DNA of 33,376 bases from Holosporaceae bacterium (GTDB taxonomy: Bacteria > Pseudomonadota > Alphaproteobacteria > UBA3830): assembly GCA_031258575.1 (NCBI GenBank), contig JAIRMQ010000007.1, positions 1-33,376 of the forward strand, read 5' to 3'. Positions 8,689 to 16,403 of this stretch are shown piece by piece (within the stretch, counting starts at the first letter, position 1; each line of letters begins with the position of its first letter). The notes under the pieces were generated by a model. The model was not told the origin of the DNA. It worked only from the letters and a program-made list of their open reading frames with translations, and made no database searches. Made by a program: the position numbers and the translations under genes.

Positions 8689-8717
8689 TTGCGGGATGAT
8701 TAAAATACGAATAATAT
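8689..8717 (+). promoter_or_regulatory. Promoter of tRNA-Cys
   Basis: TTGCGG (8689-8694), exactly 17 bp, then TAATAT (8712-8717). The tRNA starts 12 bp downstream of the -10 box, leaving a short GC-containing discriminator (GCGC). This is a good sigma-70 match in the right place. Confidence 0.65.
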
Positions 8718-8728
8718 TTTGCGCATAA

Positions 8729-8799
8729 GGCCGGATGGCAGAGAGGCTATGCAGAGGACTGCAAATCCTTGTACGTCGGTTCGATTCCGGCTCCGGCCT
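8729..8799 (+). tRNA. tRNA-Cys (anticodon GCA)
   Basis: A full cloverleaf: acceptor GGCCGGA/TCCGGCC, D arm with GCA/TGC, anticodon stem GAGGA/TCCTT with loop CTGCAAA (anticodon GCA) and T arm GTCGG-TTCGATT-CCGGC. The discriminator base is U73, the identity base for tRNA-Cys. The CCA end is not encoded (CGT follows), unlike the other two tRNAs here, so it must be added by the CCA-adding enzyme. Confidence 0.97.
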
Positions 8800-8896
8800 C
8801 GTGGTGAGGTTTTTATTTTTCGGAGATTCTATTTTACGAGGTAATAAAACGGGAAAAGTGTTTGCGTTTTTATTCTTATGTTTCAGCGCGATTGGA

Positions 8897-10060
8897 ATGG
8901 ATGATGTTACGTATTTAGATCAAGCTGCGTCTTTTGAGATAAATGATCCAGCGTTAAAAAAGTTTATAGATGTATGCTTATTAAAAGGAAATTCTTCAGG
9001 AATTAATCCTCACGCAAAGTATTTATTTACGATTGAAGAGCATGCAACAAAGACAATTGCAGACAAAGTGAATCTTCCAATAAAAGGGCGGATAGTTTTC
9101 ACAAATTCTGCAACCATATCCAATAACATTGCAATTCTCGGTGTAGCTTATAGATATCCAGGCTGTCATTTAATTACATCGAAGATCGAACATAAGAGCG
9201 TATTAAATGTTTTTAAATATCTAGAATCCAGAGGTTATAAAGTTACCTATTTGGATGTTGATAAACACGGAGTTATTGATCCGCAGCTTGTTGTTAAACA
9301 CATCCGAAAAGATACCAAATTAATATCTATTCAGATGCTAAACGGCGAGATAGGAACTATACAAAACATAAAAGAGATCGGTGCAATTGCCGCTACTCGC
9401 AAAATACTTTTTCATTCAGATGCCGCACAAGCTTTTTGTAAGTATCCAATAAACTTGCAAGACATGAATATCGATCTTCTTACAATTTCCGGGTATAAAA
9501 TTGGCGCACCAAAGGGAATAGCGGCGCTGTGCGTTAATAATCCATCTCAAATAACACCGATTTTGTTTGGTACTGGAGACGATTTTTTTCCTGGAACCAG
9601 ACCAACAGCATTGATAGCTTCTTTTGCAGAAGCCGTTCAAAATTTCAGGTTTAATAAAGTTGATATAGAAGCGAAAGCCCAAATCCTTGTCAATGAGTTA
9701 CAGAAAATTCCCGCTATTTACATAAATTCGCCGAAATTATCGTATATTGTCTCAGTTTCTATAGAGGGAGTTTTGTTGAAAGATATTCTTGATAGAATGA
9801 AGGATTTTTCTTTTTCTGCTGGGTGTTCCTGTCTTGGACAGGAACGTTCCAACGTTCTAGCGGCGATTGACCCAAACGACAAATTACCTTCCTGTACTCT
9901 ACGTATGAGTTTTTCTAATACTACCTCATCGAAGGATCTGCAGCGTTTTGCAAAACTTTTAAAAGAAGTTGTGGAAGATCTTCGGAAAGAAAAAAGTATT
10001 GGGAAAGGGTGCGAATCAAACAAAAGCCACCACGAAGAGTATTTCGGGAAGCCATCATGA
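8897..10060 (+). CDS. Cysteine desulfurase / class V aminotransferase-like protein
   Basis: A 387-aa PLP enzyme of the NifS/IscS fold. It would take sulfur from cysteine for Fe-S clusters or tRNA thiolation. N-terminal VTYLDQAAS matches the family opening. HSDAAQAF is the PLP ring-binding region. SGYKIGAPKG carries the Schiff-base lysine, with Tyr instead of the usual His before Lys. The mobile-loop cysteine lies in SAGCSCLG, with two Cys. The C-terminus adds a basic tail (KSIGKGCESNKSHHEE). ATG at 8897 fits the family start, but its ribosome binding site is weak. The frame is open upstream through a hydrophobic stretch (VFAFLFLCFSAIG, GTG at 8858) and into tRNA-Cys, so an alternative start cannot be excluded. 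No iscU/iscA partner is adjacent. Whether this is the housekeeping enzyme is unclear. Confidence 0.85.
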   Translation: MDDVTYLDQAASFEINDPALKKFIDVCLLKGNSSGINPHAKYLFTIEEHATKTIADKVNLPIKGRIVFTNSATISNNIAILGVAYRYPGCHLITSKIEHKSVLNVFKYLESRGYKVTYLDVDKHGVIDPQLVVKHIRKDTKLISIQMLNGEIGTIQNIKEIGAIAATRKILFHSDAAQAFCKYPINLQDMNIDLLTISGYKIGAPKGIAALCVNNPSQITPILFGTGDDFFPGTRPTALIASFAEAVQNFRFNKVDIEAKAQILVNELQKIPAIYINSPKLSYIVSVSIEGVLLKDILDRMKDFSFSAGCSCLGQERSNVLAAIDPNDKLPSCTLRMSFSNTTSSKDLQRFAKLLKEVVEDLRKEKSIGKGCESNKSHHEEYFGKPS

Positions 10061-10150
10061 TACCTTTTCAGGAATCCCAGTATTTGTTAGGATAAGCTAT
10101 GTTATTTATAATATATGCTTCTCCGTACAATTCATTCGTATAAATTATAC

Positions 10151-10194
10151 TTGGCTATAACACAAAAACATGCCAGAATGATGCCAATTGTGTT
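10151..10194 (+). other. Interleaved inverted repeats upstream of tRNA-Met
   Basis: TTGGC (10151-10155) pairs with GCCAA (10183-10187). AACACAA (10159-10165) pairs with TTGTGTT (10188-10194). The order a-b-a'-b' gives either two competing hairpins or a pseudoknot. It lies in the 163-bp gap between the cysteine-desulfurase-like gene and tRNA-Met. Function is unknown. Confidence 0.3.
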
Positions 10195-10223
10195 AGTTGT
10201 TTGATTGAAAAAGAAGTCAACAG

Positions 10224-10300
10224 GGCGGGATAGCTCAGCTGGTTAGAGCGGCGGAATCATAATCCGCGTGTCGGGGGTTCAAGTCCCTCTCCCGCTACCA
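10224..10300 (+). tRNA. tRNA-Met (elongator, anticodon CAT)
   Basis: 77 nt with encoded CCA. Acceptor GGCGGGA/TCCCGCT, anticodon stem GCGGA/TCCGC with loop ATCATAA (anticodon CAT) and T arm GGGGG-TTCAAGT-CCCTC, with one imperfect pair. It matches the usual alphaproteobacterial elongator tRNA-Met sequence, including the G1-U72 pair. Initiator features (a C1 mismatch, three G-C pairs in the anticodon stem) are absent. A lysidine-modified tRNA-Ile2 is a less likely alternative. Confidence 0.92.
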
Positions 10301-10378
10301 GCAGCGTGACGTTGTACCCAAAGATCAATTTTTTAAAAAAATATCCTTAGAAGGTAATATAACCAAGTGCCACAATGG

Positions 10379-10412
10379 TCTTGTAAAAATAAATTATGTT
10401 TCTTGTAAAAAT
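10379..10412 (+). repeat. 12-bp direct repeat upstream of the YiiX-like gene
   Basis: TCTTGTAAAAAT occurs at 10379-10390 and again at 10401-10412, a 22-bp period (about two helical turns). It lies 70-100 bp before the start codon of the secreted hydrolase. A pair of regulator half-sites is possible; there is no direct proof. Confidence 0.4.
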
Positions 10413-10482
10413 TTACCTTTTGTTTACTTTTTTTCCCTATTATTGCACATATCAAAAACATAAAAATAAAAAGGAGCATAAA

Positions 10483-11433
10483 ATGAAGATCATAAATCAA
10501 TTGATATGTTGTTGCTTTGTATTATTAATGTTGTATTTTGGCCCATGTTCAGCCATGCTCAGTCTCCAAGAAGCAACGAAAGACAGTTCTTCTCAAATTC
10601 TGGCAGTGGAATTTAAAAATCCTTGTTATAGCAAAAATTCAGAGATAAAAATTCTTTCTGTACGTAATGGCGATCCATTCAATTTTTCTGCTCACGATTT
10701 AGTAGGCAAAGGAATTGCTTATATTTGTGATAAAAATGAGATACCTAATCCTTTTGATGTTACACATTCAGGAGTTGCCACTCTTGCTTCTCCAGTGGAC
10801 GTTTTTGAAATAATAAGAAAGCAAACTCCTTCGGAAGAAAATCCGGTACAGAATTGTACCATAGGAGAAAAGGCCGGAGCTGCTATGATTAAAGAAATAT
10901 CTACGTACCATTGTAAAATTCTTGCGATGACTGATTATAAGGGATTCGAGCCATTCTTGCTTGAGGCTAGTGGTGATGCAAAGGCTGTTTTGGCAGGAAT
11001 ATATCCGCATGTGCAAATACATCCTCTAGCGCTGTCATTAAAAAAATATGTTGGAGATGTTTTTCAGCGCTCAATATATTTTCAAATTCCTGTGGAGTAT
11101 TCTTTAAATTTTATTGCCAATCATATCGGTAAATCCTACGAAACATTATCTACAGCTAATGAACTATTCAATGCGATTAATGATGGGAATTCAAAAGAGA
11201 ATACTAGTAAATTATTTTGTAGTGAAATGGTAGCCTTATATCTTAGAGGCGCTATACAAACTTATCTTCCTCCAAACGATTTTATTAAAAGAAGGTTAGA
11301 GTTGTACAAGAATGTGAGCAATATATTGCCAGAAGAAATTAGCTCAGGAGCAGGCCAAAAATATGATATAATGTATGGAGTAGCTAGTCCCGACCAAATA
11401 GTAAAGCATTATATTACGGAGTGCTGTTGTTAA
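10483..11433 (+). CDS. Secreted permuted-papain-like (YiiX/YaeF, C92-type) cysteine hydrolase
   Basis: A 316-aa exported protein with a signal peptide of about 24 residues (MKIINQLICCCFVLL...PCSAM). ATG at 10483 is chosen over an upstream in-frame ATG at 10396 because AAGGAG lies 6 nt before it. The permuted NlpC/P60 layout is visible: HDLVGKGIAYI, then His95 in VTHSGVAT, Glu161 in FLLEASGD, GKSYE near 216 and the nucleophile Cys246 in LFCSEMVALYL. Enzymes of this group cleave or transfer acyl/amide bonds in peptides, lipids or cell-wall material; the substrate here is unknown. The protein ends in ECCC, which is unusual for an exported protein. It stands alone between tRNA-Met and another secreted protein. 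The fold assignment rests on motif order, not on a profile search. Confidence 0.72.
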   Translation: MKIINQLICCCFVLLMLYFGPCSAMLSLQEATKDSSSQILAVEFKNPCYSKNSEIKILSVRNGDPFNFSAHDLVGKGIAYICDKNEIPNPFDVTHSGVATLASPVDVFEIIRKQTPSEENPVQNCTIGEKAGAAMIKEISTYHCKILAMTDYKGFEPFLLEASGDAKAVLAGIYPHVQIHPLALSLKKYVGDVFQRSIYFQIPVEYSLNFIANHIGKSYETLSTANELFNAINDGNSKENTSKLFCSEMVALYLRGAIQTYLPPNDFIKRRLELYKNVSNILPEEISSGAGQKYDIMYGVASPDQIVKHYITECCC

Positions 11434-11763
11434 GCATAGTATATATATTTCACAGGACATCTTAATCTGTATTTTTTAGCACTGTCACTCGATGCAATCG
11501 TAATTACAGTATGATGTCCTTGTAAAAAGATATACGAAAAAGCTTAATTAGTGGTATTTTTTTATTCCAGAAAAGAGAGCATTTTCTTTTCTGGTATTTC
11601 CGTATCAGAAGATCTTTTTGAGAGAAATTACATGAATTTCTGAAATAAATTTGTTCATTACTTTTGGAAGGTGGATTTTTTAAAAAAAAAAGTTCTCGTT
11701 TTTACCAATTATTAAGAATTATTTGCTATATATGGACCATGTAGAAAAAAGAAGGAAATAAAA
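11434..11763 (+). other. 330-bp intergenic region with several inverted repeats
   Basis: No convincing gene is seen. Structure: nested arms AGGACATC/GATGTCCT (11454-11461/11513-11520), CTGTA/TACAG (11467-11471/11505-11509) and CGAT-GCA-ATCG (11490-11500). A perfect 10-bp stem CCAGAAAAGA/TCTTTTCTGG follows (11567-11576/11585-11594, 8-nt loop). A hairpin AGAAATT-ACATG-AATTTCT lies at 11623-11641. None is followed by a clean T run. The first nested set is closest to the end of the hydrolase gene and might protect or end its transcript. The promoter of the downstream gene must also be here. Confidence 0.5.
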
Positions 11764-12738
11764 ATGAAAAAATTAATAACAACAGGTATTATTATAGGTA
11801 GCATTCTAGGAGCTGATGTTACTTTTGCGGGATTTCTTTCATCAGGCCCCAGTGAAAAATATTTAACGCAATTTCGCACAGTTTTGGGAAAAGATGTAAA
11901 GTTTCTAACCATAGTTAAGAAAATCATAACTCAAAAATACGCTATTCTTATTGATGACGTTATACCTCTCGCAATAAACATTCAAAAAAATTACTATCCA
12001 ATTTCGAAGTCTCTCGCAAAAATCGAAGAGTGTAAAAAAGCTCTAAATAGAGAGAAAAAAGAAATAATAGACTATATCGACTTAATTCTTAACGGTAAAA
12101 CAGCGGACTTAATAAAACAACCAATTCCGAATATATATAAAGAAATAAACACGTTGATCACAACTGTATTTGATAATATTCTCTCGCAAACTAGAACGCG
12201 TAAAAAGGAAAATGCAAGGTTGGATTGGAATGATAACTATGTTAAAGCGTCTCCTCCTAAAGATGCGCCGGCGAATTGGAAAAGAGACACTTCTTATGCG
12301 CAAATAAGTTCTCTTGCGGAAGCGATAAGATTAATAACGCAGTCTTCCAAAAAAGTAAATTTGAACGATACGACAGAAGCAGACTCGAAAGATGGATCTC
12401 ACGAAATCTTAAGCTTTTTCCTAGCTCTAAATAATGCTGAAGAAAAGATTGAAACGAATTTAAACAAACAAAACGCGGATATAGAGCATTTAATGGGGAA
12501 ACTGGGGAAACTGGGGAAACTAAGTACACCAACAAAAGAGAATGATGAAGGCGAATTATCAGAAAATGAAGAACCGACTATATCAACATCAAAAGTGAAT
12601 AGCCCGAGATTTAAAACATTCGCCGAGTATAACGAGGATTATAAAAATCCACAGTATAGCGATGCTAGAGAACGTGCACAGAAGAATTTTGGTACCTATA
12701 AAGATGCCCAACAAAGGCGGCGGCGCAACGACGAATAA
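11764..12738 (+). CDS. Exported protein of unknown function with Arg-rich tail
   Basis: A 324-aa protein of no recognised family. Signal peptide MKKLITTGIIIGSILGADVTFA; AAGGA lies a few bases before ATG. The body (about 35-235) is Lys/Glu-rich and helical-looking. A 9-bp unit (GGGGAAACT) is repeated three times at 12495-12521, giving GKLGKLGKL. An acidic linker follows (ENDEGELSENEE), and the end is basic (QQRRRRNDE). The same plan, with a terminal QRRRN, is seen in the protein at 178-1413. A secreted host-interaction or cell-surface role is plausible, but no motif supports a specific activity. It has no operon partner. Confidence 0.78.
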   Translation: MKKLITTGIIIGSILGADVTFAGFLSSGPSEKYLTQFRTVLGKDVKFLTIVKKIITQKYAILIDDVIPLAINIQKNYYPISKSLAKIEECKKALNREKKEIIDYIDLILNGKTADLIKQPIPNIYKEINTLITTVFDNILSQTRTRKKENARLDWNDNYVKASPPKDAPANWKRDTSYAQISSLAEAIRLITQSSKKVNLNDTTEADSKDGSHEILSFFLALNNAEEKIETNLNKQNADIEHLMGKLGKLGKLSTPTKENDEGELSENEEPTISTSKVNSPRFKTFAEYNEDYKNPQYSDARERAQKNFGTYKDAQQRRRRNDE

Positions 12739-12749
12739 CGAGAATTCCG

Positions 12750-12878
12750 CTAGCTAATATGGCTATTGCACCAATCCGGAGAGGAAAATCCTTTCCGGAT
12801 GGTAGTTTCTGTAATGCCTAGGTATTTGGCGCAAAGTTCGAGACCAGATTGAGTAGATCTTCTAGCGAATTTTTTCAA
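12750..12878 (-). pseudogene. Possible remnant or small ORF with a helix-turn-helix look
   Basis: A TTG-initiated frame of 42 codons (12878 to the TAG at 12750) with AGAGG just upstream. It reads KKFARRSTQSGLELCAKYLG and then ITETTIRKGF. An adjacent frame just upstream reads TIDFIEEFEK and would join to it by a one-base shift in an A6 run. This suggests the tail of a decayed gene. Family unknown. It lies in the 206-bp convergent gap after the secreted protein, and a strong hairpin (12775-12799) sits inside it. Confidence 0.25.
12775..12799. terminator. Strong 11-bp hairpin between convergent genes
   Basis: TCCGGAGAGGA-AAA-TCCTTTCCGGA forms an 11-bp stem (one G-U on the + strand) with a 3-nt loop. 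It follows the end of the + strand gene at 12738. There is no T run, so it may be a transcript-end stabiliser or a Rho-type end rather than a classic intrinsic terminator. Confidence 0.45.
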
Positions 12879-12944
12879 ATTCCTCTATAAAATCAATTGT
12901 CGATGCGAGCAACGGCTGTTTGGTTGACTAGTAATGTGCTTTTA

Positions 12945-13274
12945 CTAATTAAATCTACTCATTTTTTCAAAAAGAGTTGATGAAATTTTATCGTCTTTAT
13001 CTTTACTACCGCGAGACGAGCCGAATTCGAAGCTGTACGCGTCTTTAAGACATGCGCCGAATATTCCTGATATGGTGGAAATAATCCCAACCACTTCTCC
13101 TGGTAGATCTTTTTTGTAAAAAGTAAGCATTAGCAGGCAAAATATCAGACCAAGTGCGGCGCAAATTACCATAATATTTAGTCTCTTATTGCGACCGCAG
13201 GCGTTTATCATATTGATACGGCTACGAATATCATCTATTGGATCATTTTCTAATACTATCTTTTCTGTTGTCAT
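12945..13274 (-). CDS. Holin-like small membrane protein
   Basis: 109 aa with two hydrophobic helices: LNIMVICAALGLIFCLLMLTF (about 33-53) and VVGIISTISGIFGACLKD (about 61-78). The C-terminus YSFEFGSSRGSKDKD matches the FGSSxGSxxKD ending seen in many phage-encoded membrane proteins of the holin-like type. Its start overlaps the endolysin stop by 4 nt (ATGA), a typical lysis cassette. It would let the endolysin reach the cell wall. It is the last gene of the minus-strand phage block. The holin function is inferred from topology and neighbour. Confidence 0.7.
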   Translation of the reverse strand: MTTEKIVLENDPIDDIRSRINMINACGRNKRLNIMVICAALGLIFCLLMLTFYKKDLPGEVVGIISTISGIFGACLKDAYSFEFGSSRGSKDKDDKISSTLFEKMSRFN

Positions 13275-13693
13275 TGTTTTCTCCTTAATTCATAAAAATA
13301 ATGTGAACCTAAAATTCTTTTAGGCTCTGAATAAGCGGCCCAGAACGGTTTAATTGTTTTCTCGTGATAATGATCGCATCCATCAACTAAATCGGGCCAT
13401 TTTTCCATGAGAACGTTTTCCGCCGTTTCGAGGCATTTTCTAAATATTGGACATTCCGACGCTTTAATGTTTTCTATTTTTTTTCTATTTGGATCGTTGA
13501 GATTCCAGCAGGAAAATTGTAGAGGTGCTAAACATACTTCTTGTATGGTTTTAGCAAACCCTTTTCTCATTCTATTTACTATCACGTTAGCGATTGCAAT
13601 TAGAGGCGAGGTACCAAATTTATAAAATTCTCCTCTAGCTTCTCCGTATATAGTTCTAGCTAGAATATCTATATCGTTTTTTGAAAAATTCAT
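13271..13693 (-). CDS. SleB/CwlJ-type cell wall hydrolase (endolysin)
   Basis: A 140-aa Hydrolase_2 family protein with the catalytic motif YGEARGE (Glu18 is the likely acid), then IAIANVIVNRM, QFSCW and a C-terminal SHYFYELRR, all in family order. It should cut the glycan strand of peptidoglycan. There is no signal peptide, so export would depend on the holin-like partner. It overlaps its neighbours by 4 nt on both sides (13690-13693 and 13271-13274), so it is in one translation-coupled unit with the structural gene upstream. The same gene type lies with tail genes in several alphaproteobacterial prophages. Confidence 0.9.
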   Translation of the reverse strand: MNFSKNDIDILARTIYGEARGEFYKFGTSPLIAIANVIVNRMRKGFAKTIQEVCLAPLQFSCWNLNDPNRKKIENIKASECPIFRKCLETAENVLMEKWPDLVDGCDHYHEKTIKPFWAAYSEPKRILGSHYFYELRRKQ

Positions 13694-14571
13694 GGTTCCT
13701 CCTGTGTGAAATTGATTGTAATTAAATTTGTATTGGGAATGTGCAAAACGGAATTGCTCGCGTACATAGTTTTTTGATTCAAGATTTTGTTAGTAATTTC
13801 TATCTTGCATGCTCCACTTTTTAATTCGTCGTAGAGACTCACCTTTTGAGAAGTGGAGAATTCTTTTATTCCGACAAATTTGTATCCGCCGTCTTGTGAA
13901 GATTGATTCGCAAATGGATCCACTCCGGCGTTATGGAAAACGCTTAACGGAGATATTCTAAGACTTAGAGAAGATCCGTCGCTTACTATTCGGAAAGCGC
14001 ACGATTCTATCTCTTTGGGATGAGCTCCATAGTTGTATAATCCGCCGTACGGATAAATTCTGCATTGAGCAAAAGTGTTCCCGTATTGAATTAACCCTCG
14101 CTTGTCAACAGTTTCGGTAATTGATTGCGTAAGCGTAAGAAATTCCTTTGTAAATAAAGACTCCGATGGGAGATTCAAGTGATAGTCATTAAAATCTTCT
14201 CCGTCGAAAAGCTGAGATCGTCCGTTCAGTACATATTTACCAATTCTTTCATAATTAATAAGGATTTTGGAAACGCAAAACTTCGGATTTTGAATATTCG
14301 ATTGAGAATCGATTTTAGGGAATTTATAGACGTTGATTTTATCTGATAGATCTGTTCTCTCGATAAAGACTTCTTTTTCTATTCCTTCGGGAATTATACT
14401 AGCATTTAATGAAATAGAATCCGGCCATAAATTAGCGATTTCCATTAAACAATTGTCGTCTTGAGATTCTAGAATTAAACTAGTGGATAAATTTTCATCT
14501 GTATCCGGCACGTCTGTGAAATCATGCCGATATGTAGATGAGATTGAACGTATTCCTCTAATGAGTATCAT
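13690..14571 (-). CDS. Phage-type structural protein, unknown (293 aa)
   Basis: No motif is recognised. It has many short hydrophilic strands, no signal peptide and no membrane helix. Context marks it as part of the phage block: it overlaps the preceding tail-like gene by 4 nt (14568-14571) and the endolysin gene by 4 nt. A distal tail or fibre-like protein is a reasonable guess from its position between a baseplate-like gene and the lysis genes. The frame is intact and its base composition matches the neighbours, so it does not look decayed. Confidence 0.6.
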   Translation of the reverse strand: MILIRGIRSISSTYRHDFTDVPDTDENLSTSLILESQDDNCLMEIANLWPDSISLNASIIPEGIEKEVFIERTDLSDKINVYKFPKIDSQSNIQNPKFCVSKILINYERIGKYVLNGRSQLFDGEDFNDYHLNLPSESLFTKEFLTLTQSITETVDKRGLIQYGNTFAQCRIYPYGGLYNYGAHPKEIESCAFRIVSDGSSLSLRISPLSVFHNAGVDPFANQSSQDGGYKFVGIKEFSTSQKVSLYDELKSGACKIEITNKILNQKTMYASNSVLHIPNTNLITINFTQEEP

Positions 14572-16289
14572 AATTGCTCCATTTCAAAATTTGGTAGATT
14601 TATTTCTCGTATAATTGATCTTGTGGTACTCAATGGATGAAGCGAAAGTTTGATTTTGGTCGCATGCTTTTTTAATTCTTCCAGAGTTTTATCAAAAGAC
14701 TGGTGCATTAGCTCAATCTGCTCTTCCGGAGAGTTTTTAATTTCAATGTTTTTTACAATGTCAGCAGGTTGTACTCTACTTTCATCATCCGCTATTTCGA
14801 TAACGTAAGAATTCAATTTTGCAAAATTGCCAGATAGATCAGCTGAACGACAGCCTATTGTGAATTTTATAATTTTTTGATCAGCAGTCGCGGTGAATCT
14901 GATTTTAATGACTTTTCCGACTATATAACCGTTTGCAAATCCATTATTGCGAATGGTAATTTGATCGTTCAAAGTAACGGAAATGAATTTCTTAGCTTCC
15001 ACGCAAAAATCAATCTCAATATAGCGAGAAGAATAATTAACCAAGGAAATTGCTTTTTGTAGTGCGTATTTTATCGCGTTTTTCCCACGTTGAGTTGCAA
15101 AGAAAGACGAAGCTGTTTCATCTGGTAAAGCGTCTGGAATTTTTTTAAACTCTTTCCATTCTTTCGAATCAAAATCGATAGATGAAACGTGCGAAGAATT
15201 GCATTCGAAAATTTTATCTCTATACCTTACTAAATCGCCGTAACTATAGTATGTAAAATGATTCCATAACGGATATTGTTTGGGTAATTGTATCGCTCGC
15301 AGTCGCAGATAAAGATTTTTCTCACGACCATGAGAAGAAGAATTATTCAGTACATTAACGTTAACAATCTCAGTACGTTTTTGTTTGTACGTCCATCCGA
15401 TAACCAATTTCCCATTGAAATAAAATCTTTTCAAAAAGACTTTTTTATCAGATGATCTCTTTATTTCAGGAGAAGTAAGCGGATAAATCTGGGAAAAAGT
15501 ATTAGGATTTATTTCGTTCACACTACAATGAACAAGCCTATATCCGCTTTTTTCTGAAAAATTACAGAGTTTTTCTATTCCAGTTCTGATATTAGTGAAA
15601 GAATTAACTAATCGATAATCGAACTTTTCAGCAATCATGGGAAAAAGATCGACAACGCCGTATTCATGTTGAATCCATGAGGCAGATATTTTTAAATTTA
15701 TTTTTTTATAAGGTTCTCGAGCTATTCTTACTTTAACAGAGTCTTTTAAAATTTCGTCTCCGATTATATCGAAATTTTTTTCTCCTCGATTGATATCAGA
15801 TAATGACAATGAACCATTTCTCATATTCCAGAAGAAAATTTTACTGTCTCCCTCAAGGAAAACGGTTGGATTTTTGAAATCATCTGACGAAAAAAACAAA
15901 TCATCAAATATTATCTGATGTTTTTCCTCTTGATGCTTATCAATCGCTTGATATTGTTTGAAACAAGCTCCGGAAAATTCAGATAATTTTTTTGAATGAT
16001 CACTGGGTTCGGCGATGAATTCTAATTCAGTTACAGAATTTTCAATACCGATTGGAAAAGCGATCAATCGTCCTGAAAAAATAATGGCAACGGAATTCCC
16101 AATTTTTGCTCCTATTTTCGCGTATTTTTTATCCAATAATTTTTTGGAATCTTTTATGCCGATTATTACTTTTGCAGTGGCAAATCCGCATTCTTTCTGA
16201 AAAATTTCCAAAGAAATGATTTCTTCATCTCCTCGCCATTCATTTTTTTCTTCATAAAATGAATGACTCCAATCAAATATTAATTTCAT
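14568..16289 (-). CDS. Phage tail/baseplate-like protein (573 aa)
   Basis: The ATG at 16289 is chosen because AGGA lies about 11 nt upstream and the longer frame (to 16436) would run into the divergent EamA gene. The protein begins MKLIFDWSHSFYEE. A segment WNHFTYYSYGDLVRYRDKIFECNSSHVSS (about 375-400) resembles a carbohydrate-binding or chitin-binding type repeat (YxxGDxVxYxGxxYxC...H), a fold often found in phage tail tips and fibres. The C-terminal third ends with a helical segment (ELMHQSFDKTLEELKKH). The role is probably tail tip or receptor contact. It is the first gene on the far side of the tRNA-Thr/EamA interruption. Confidence 0.6.
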   Translation of the reverse strand: MKLIFDWSHSFYEEKNEWRGDEEIISLEIFQKECGFATAKVIIGIKDSKKLLDKKYAKIGAKIGNSVAIIFSGRLIAFPIGIENSVTELEFIAEPSDHSKKLSEFSGACFKQYQAIDKHQEEKHQIIFDDLFFSSDDFKNPTVFLEGDSKIFFWNMRNGSLSLSDINRGEKNFDIIGDEILKDSVKVRIAREPYKKINLKISASWIQHEYGVVDLFPMIAEKFDYRLVNSFTNIRTGIEKLCNFSEKSGYRLVHCSVNEINPNTFSQIYPLTSPEIKRSSDKKVFLKRFYFNGKLVIGWTYKQKRTEIVNVNVLNNSSSHGREKNLYLRLRAIQLPKQYPLWNHFTYYSYGDLVRYRDKIFECNSSHVSSIDFDSKEWKEFKKIPDALPDETASSFFATQRGKNAIKYALQKAISLVNYSSRYIEIDFCVEAKKFISVTLNDQITIRNNGFANGYIVGKVIKIRFTATADQKIIKFTIGCRSADLSGNFAKLNSYVIEIADDESRVQPADIVKNIEIKNSPEEQIELMHQSFDKTLEELKKHATKIKLSLHPLSTTRSIIREINLPNFEMEQL

Positions 16290-16403
16290 GCTGGATTTCC
16301 TGTCATTAATGTTGTAATATAGAAATATAGTAATTTTTGTTTTCACGAGGAGCGAGTTGTAGTAATGTAGCTTGTTTCCTCGTATTTTATTAAAAGAGGG
16401 TTT

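Noticed and set aside
8735-8896. Extension of the desulfurase-like frame upstream to 8735
   Set aside because: It would start inside tRNA-Cys; the family N-terminus begins at the ATG at 8897.
11567-11594. 10-bp perfect hairpin as an intrinsic terminator
   Set aside because: No T run follows on either strand, so it is recorded only as part of the structured intergenic region.
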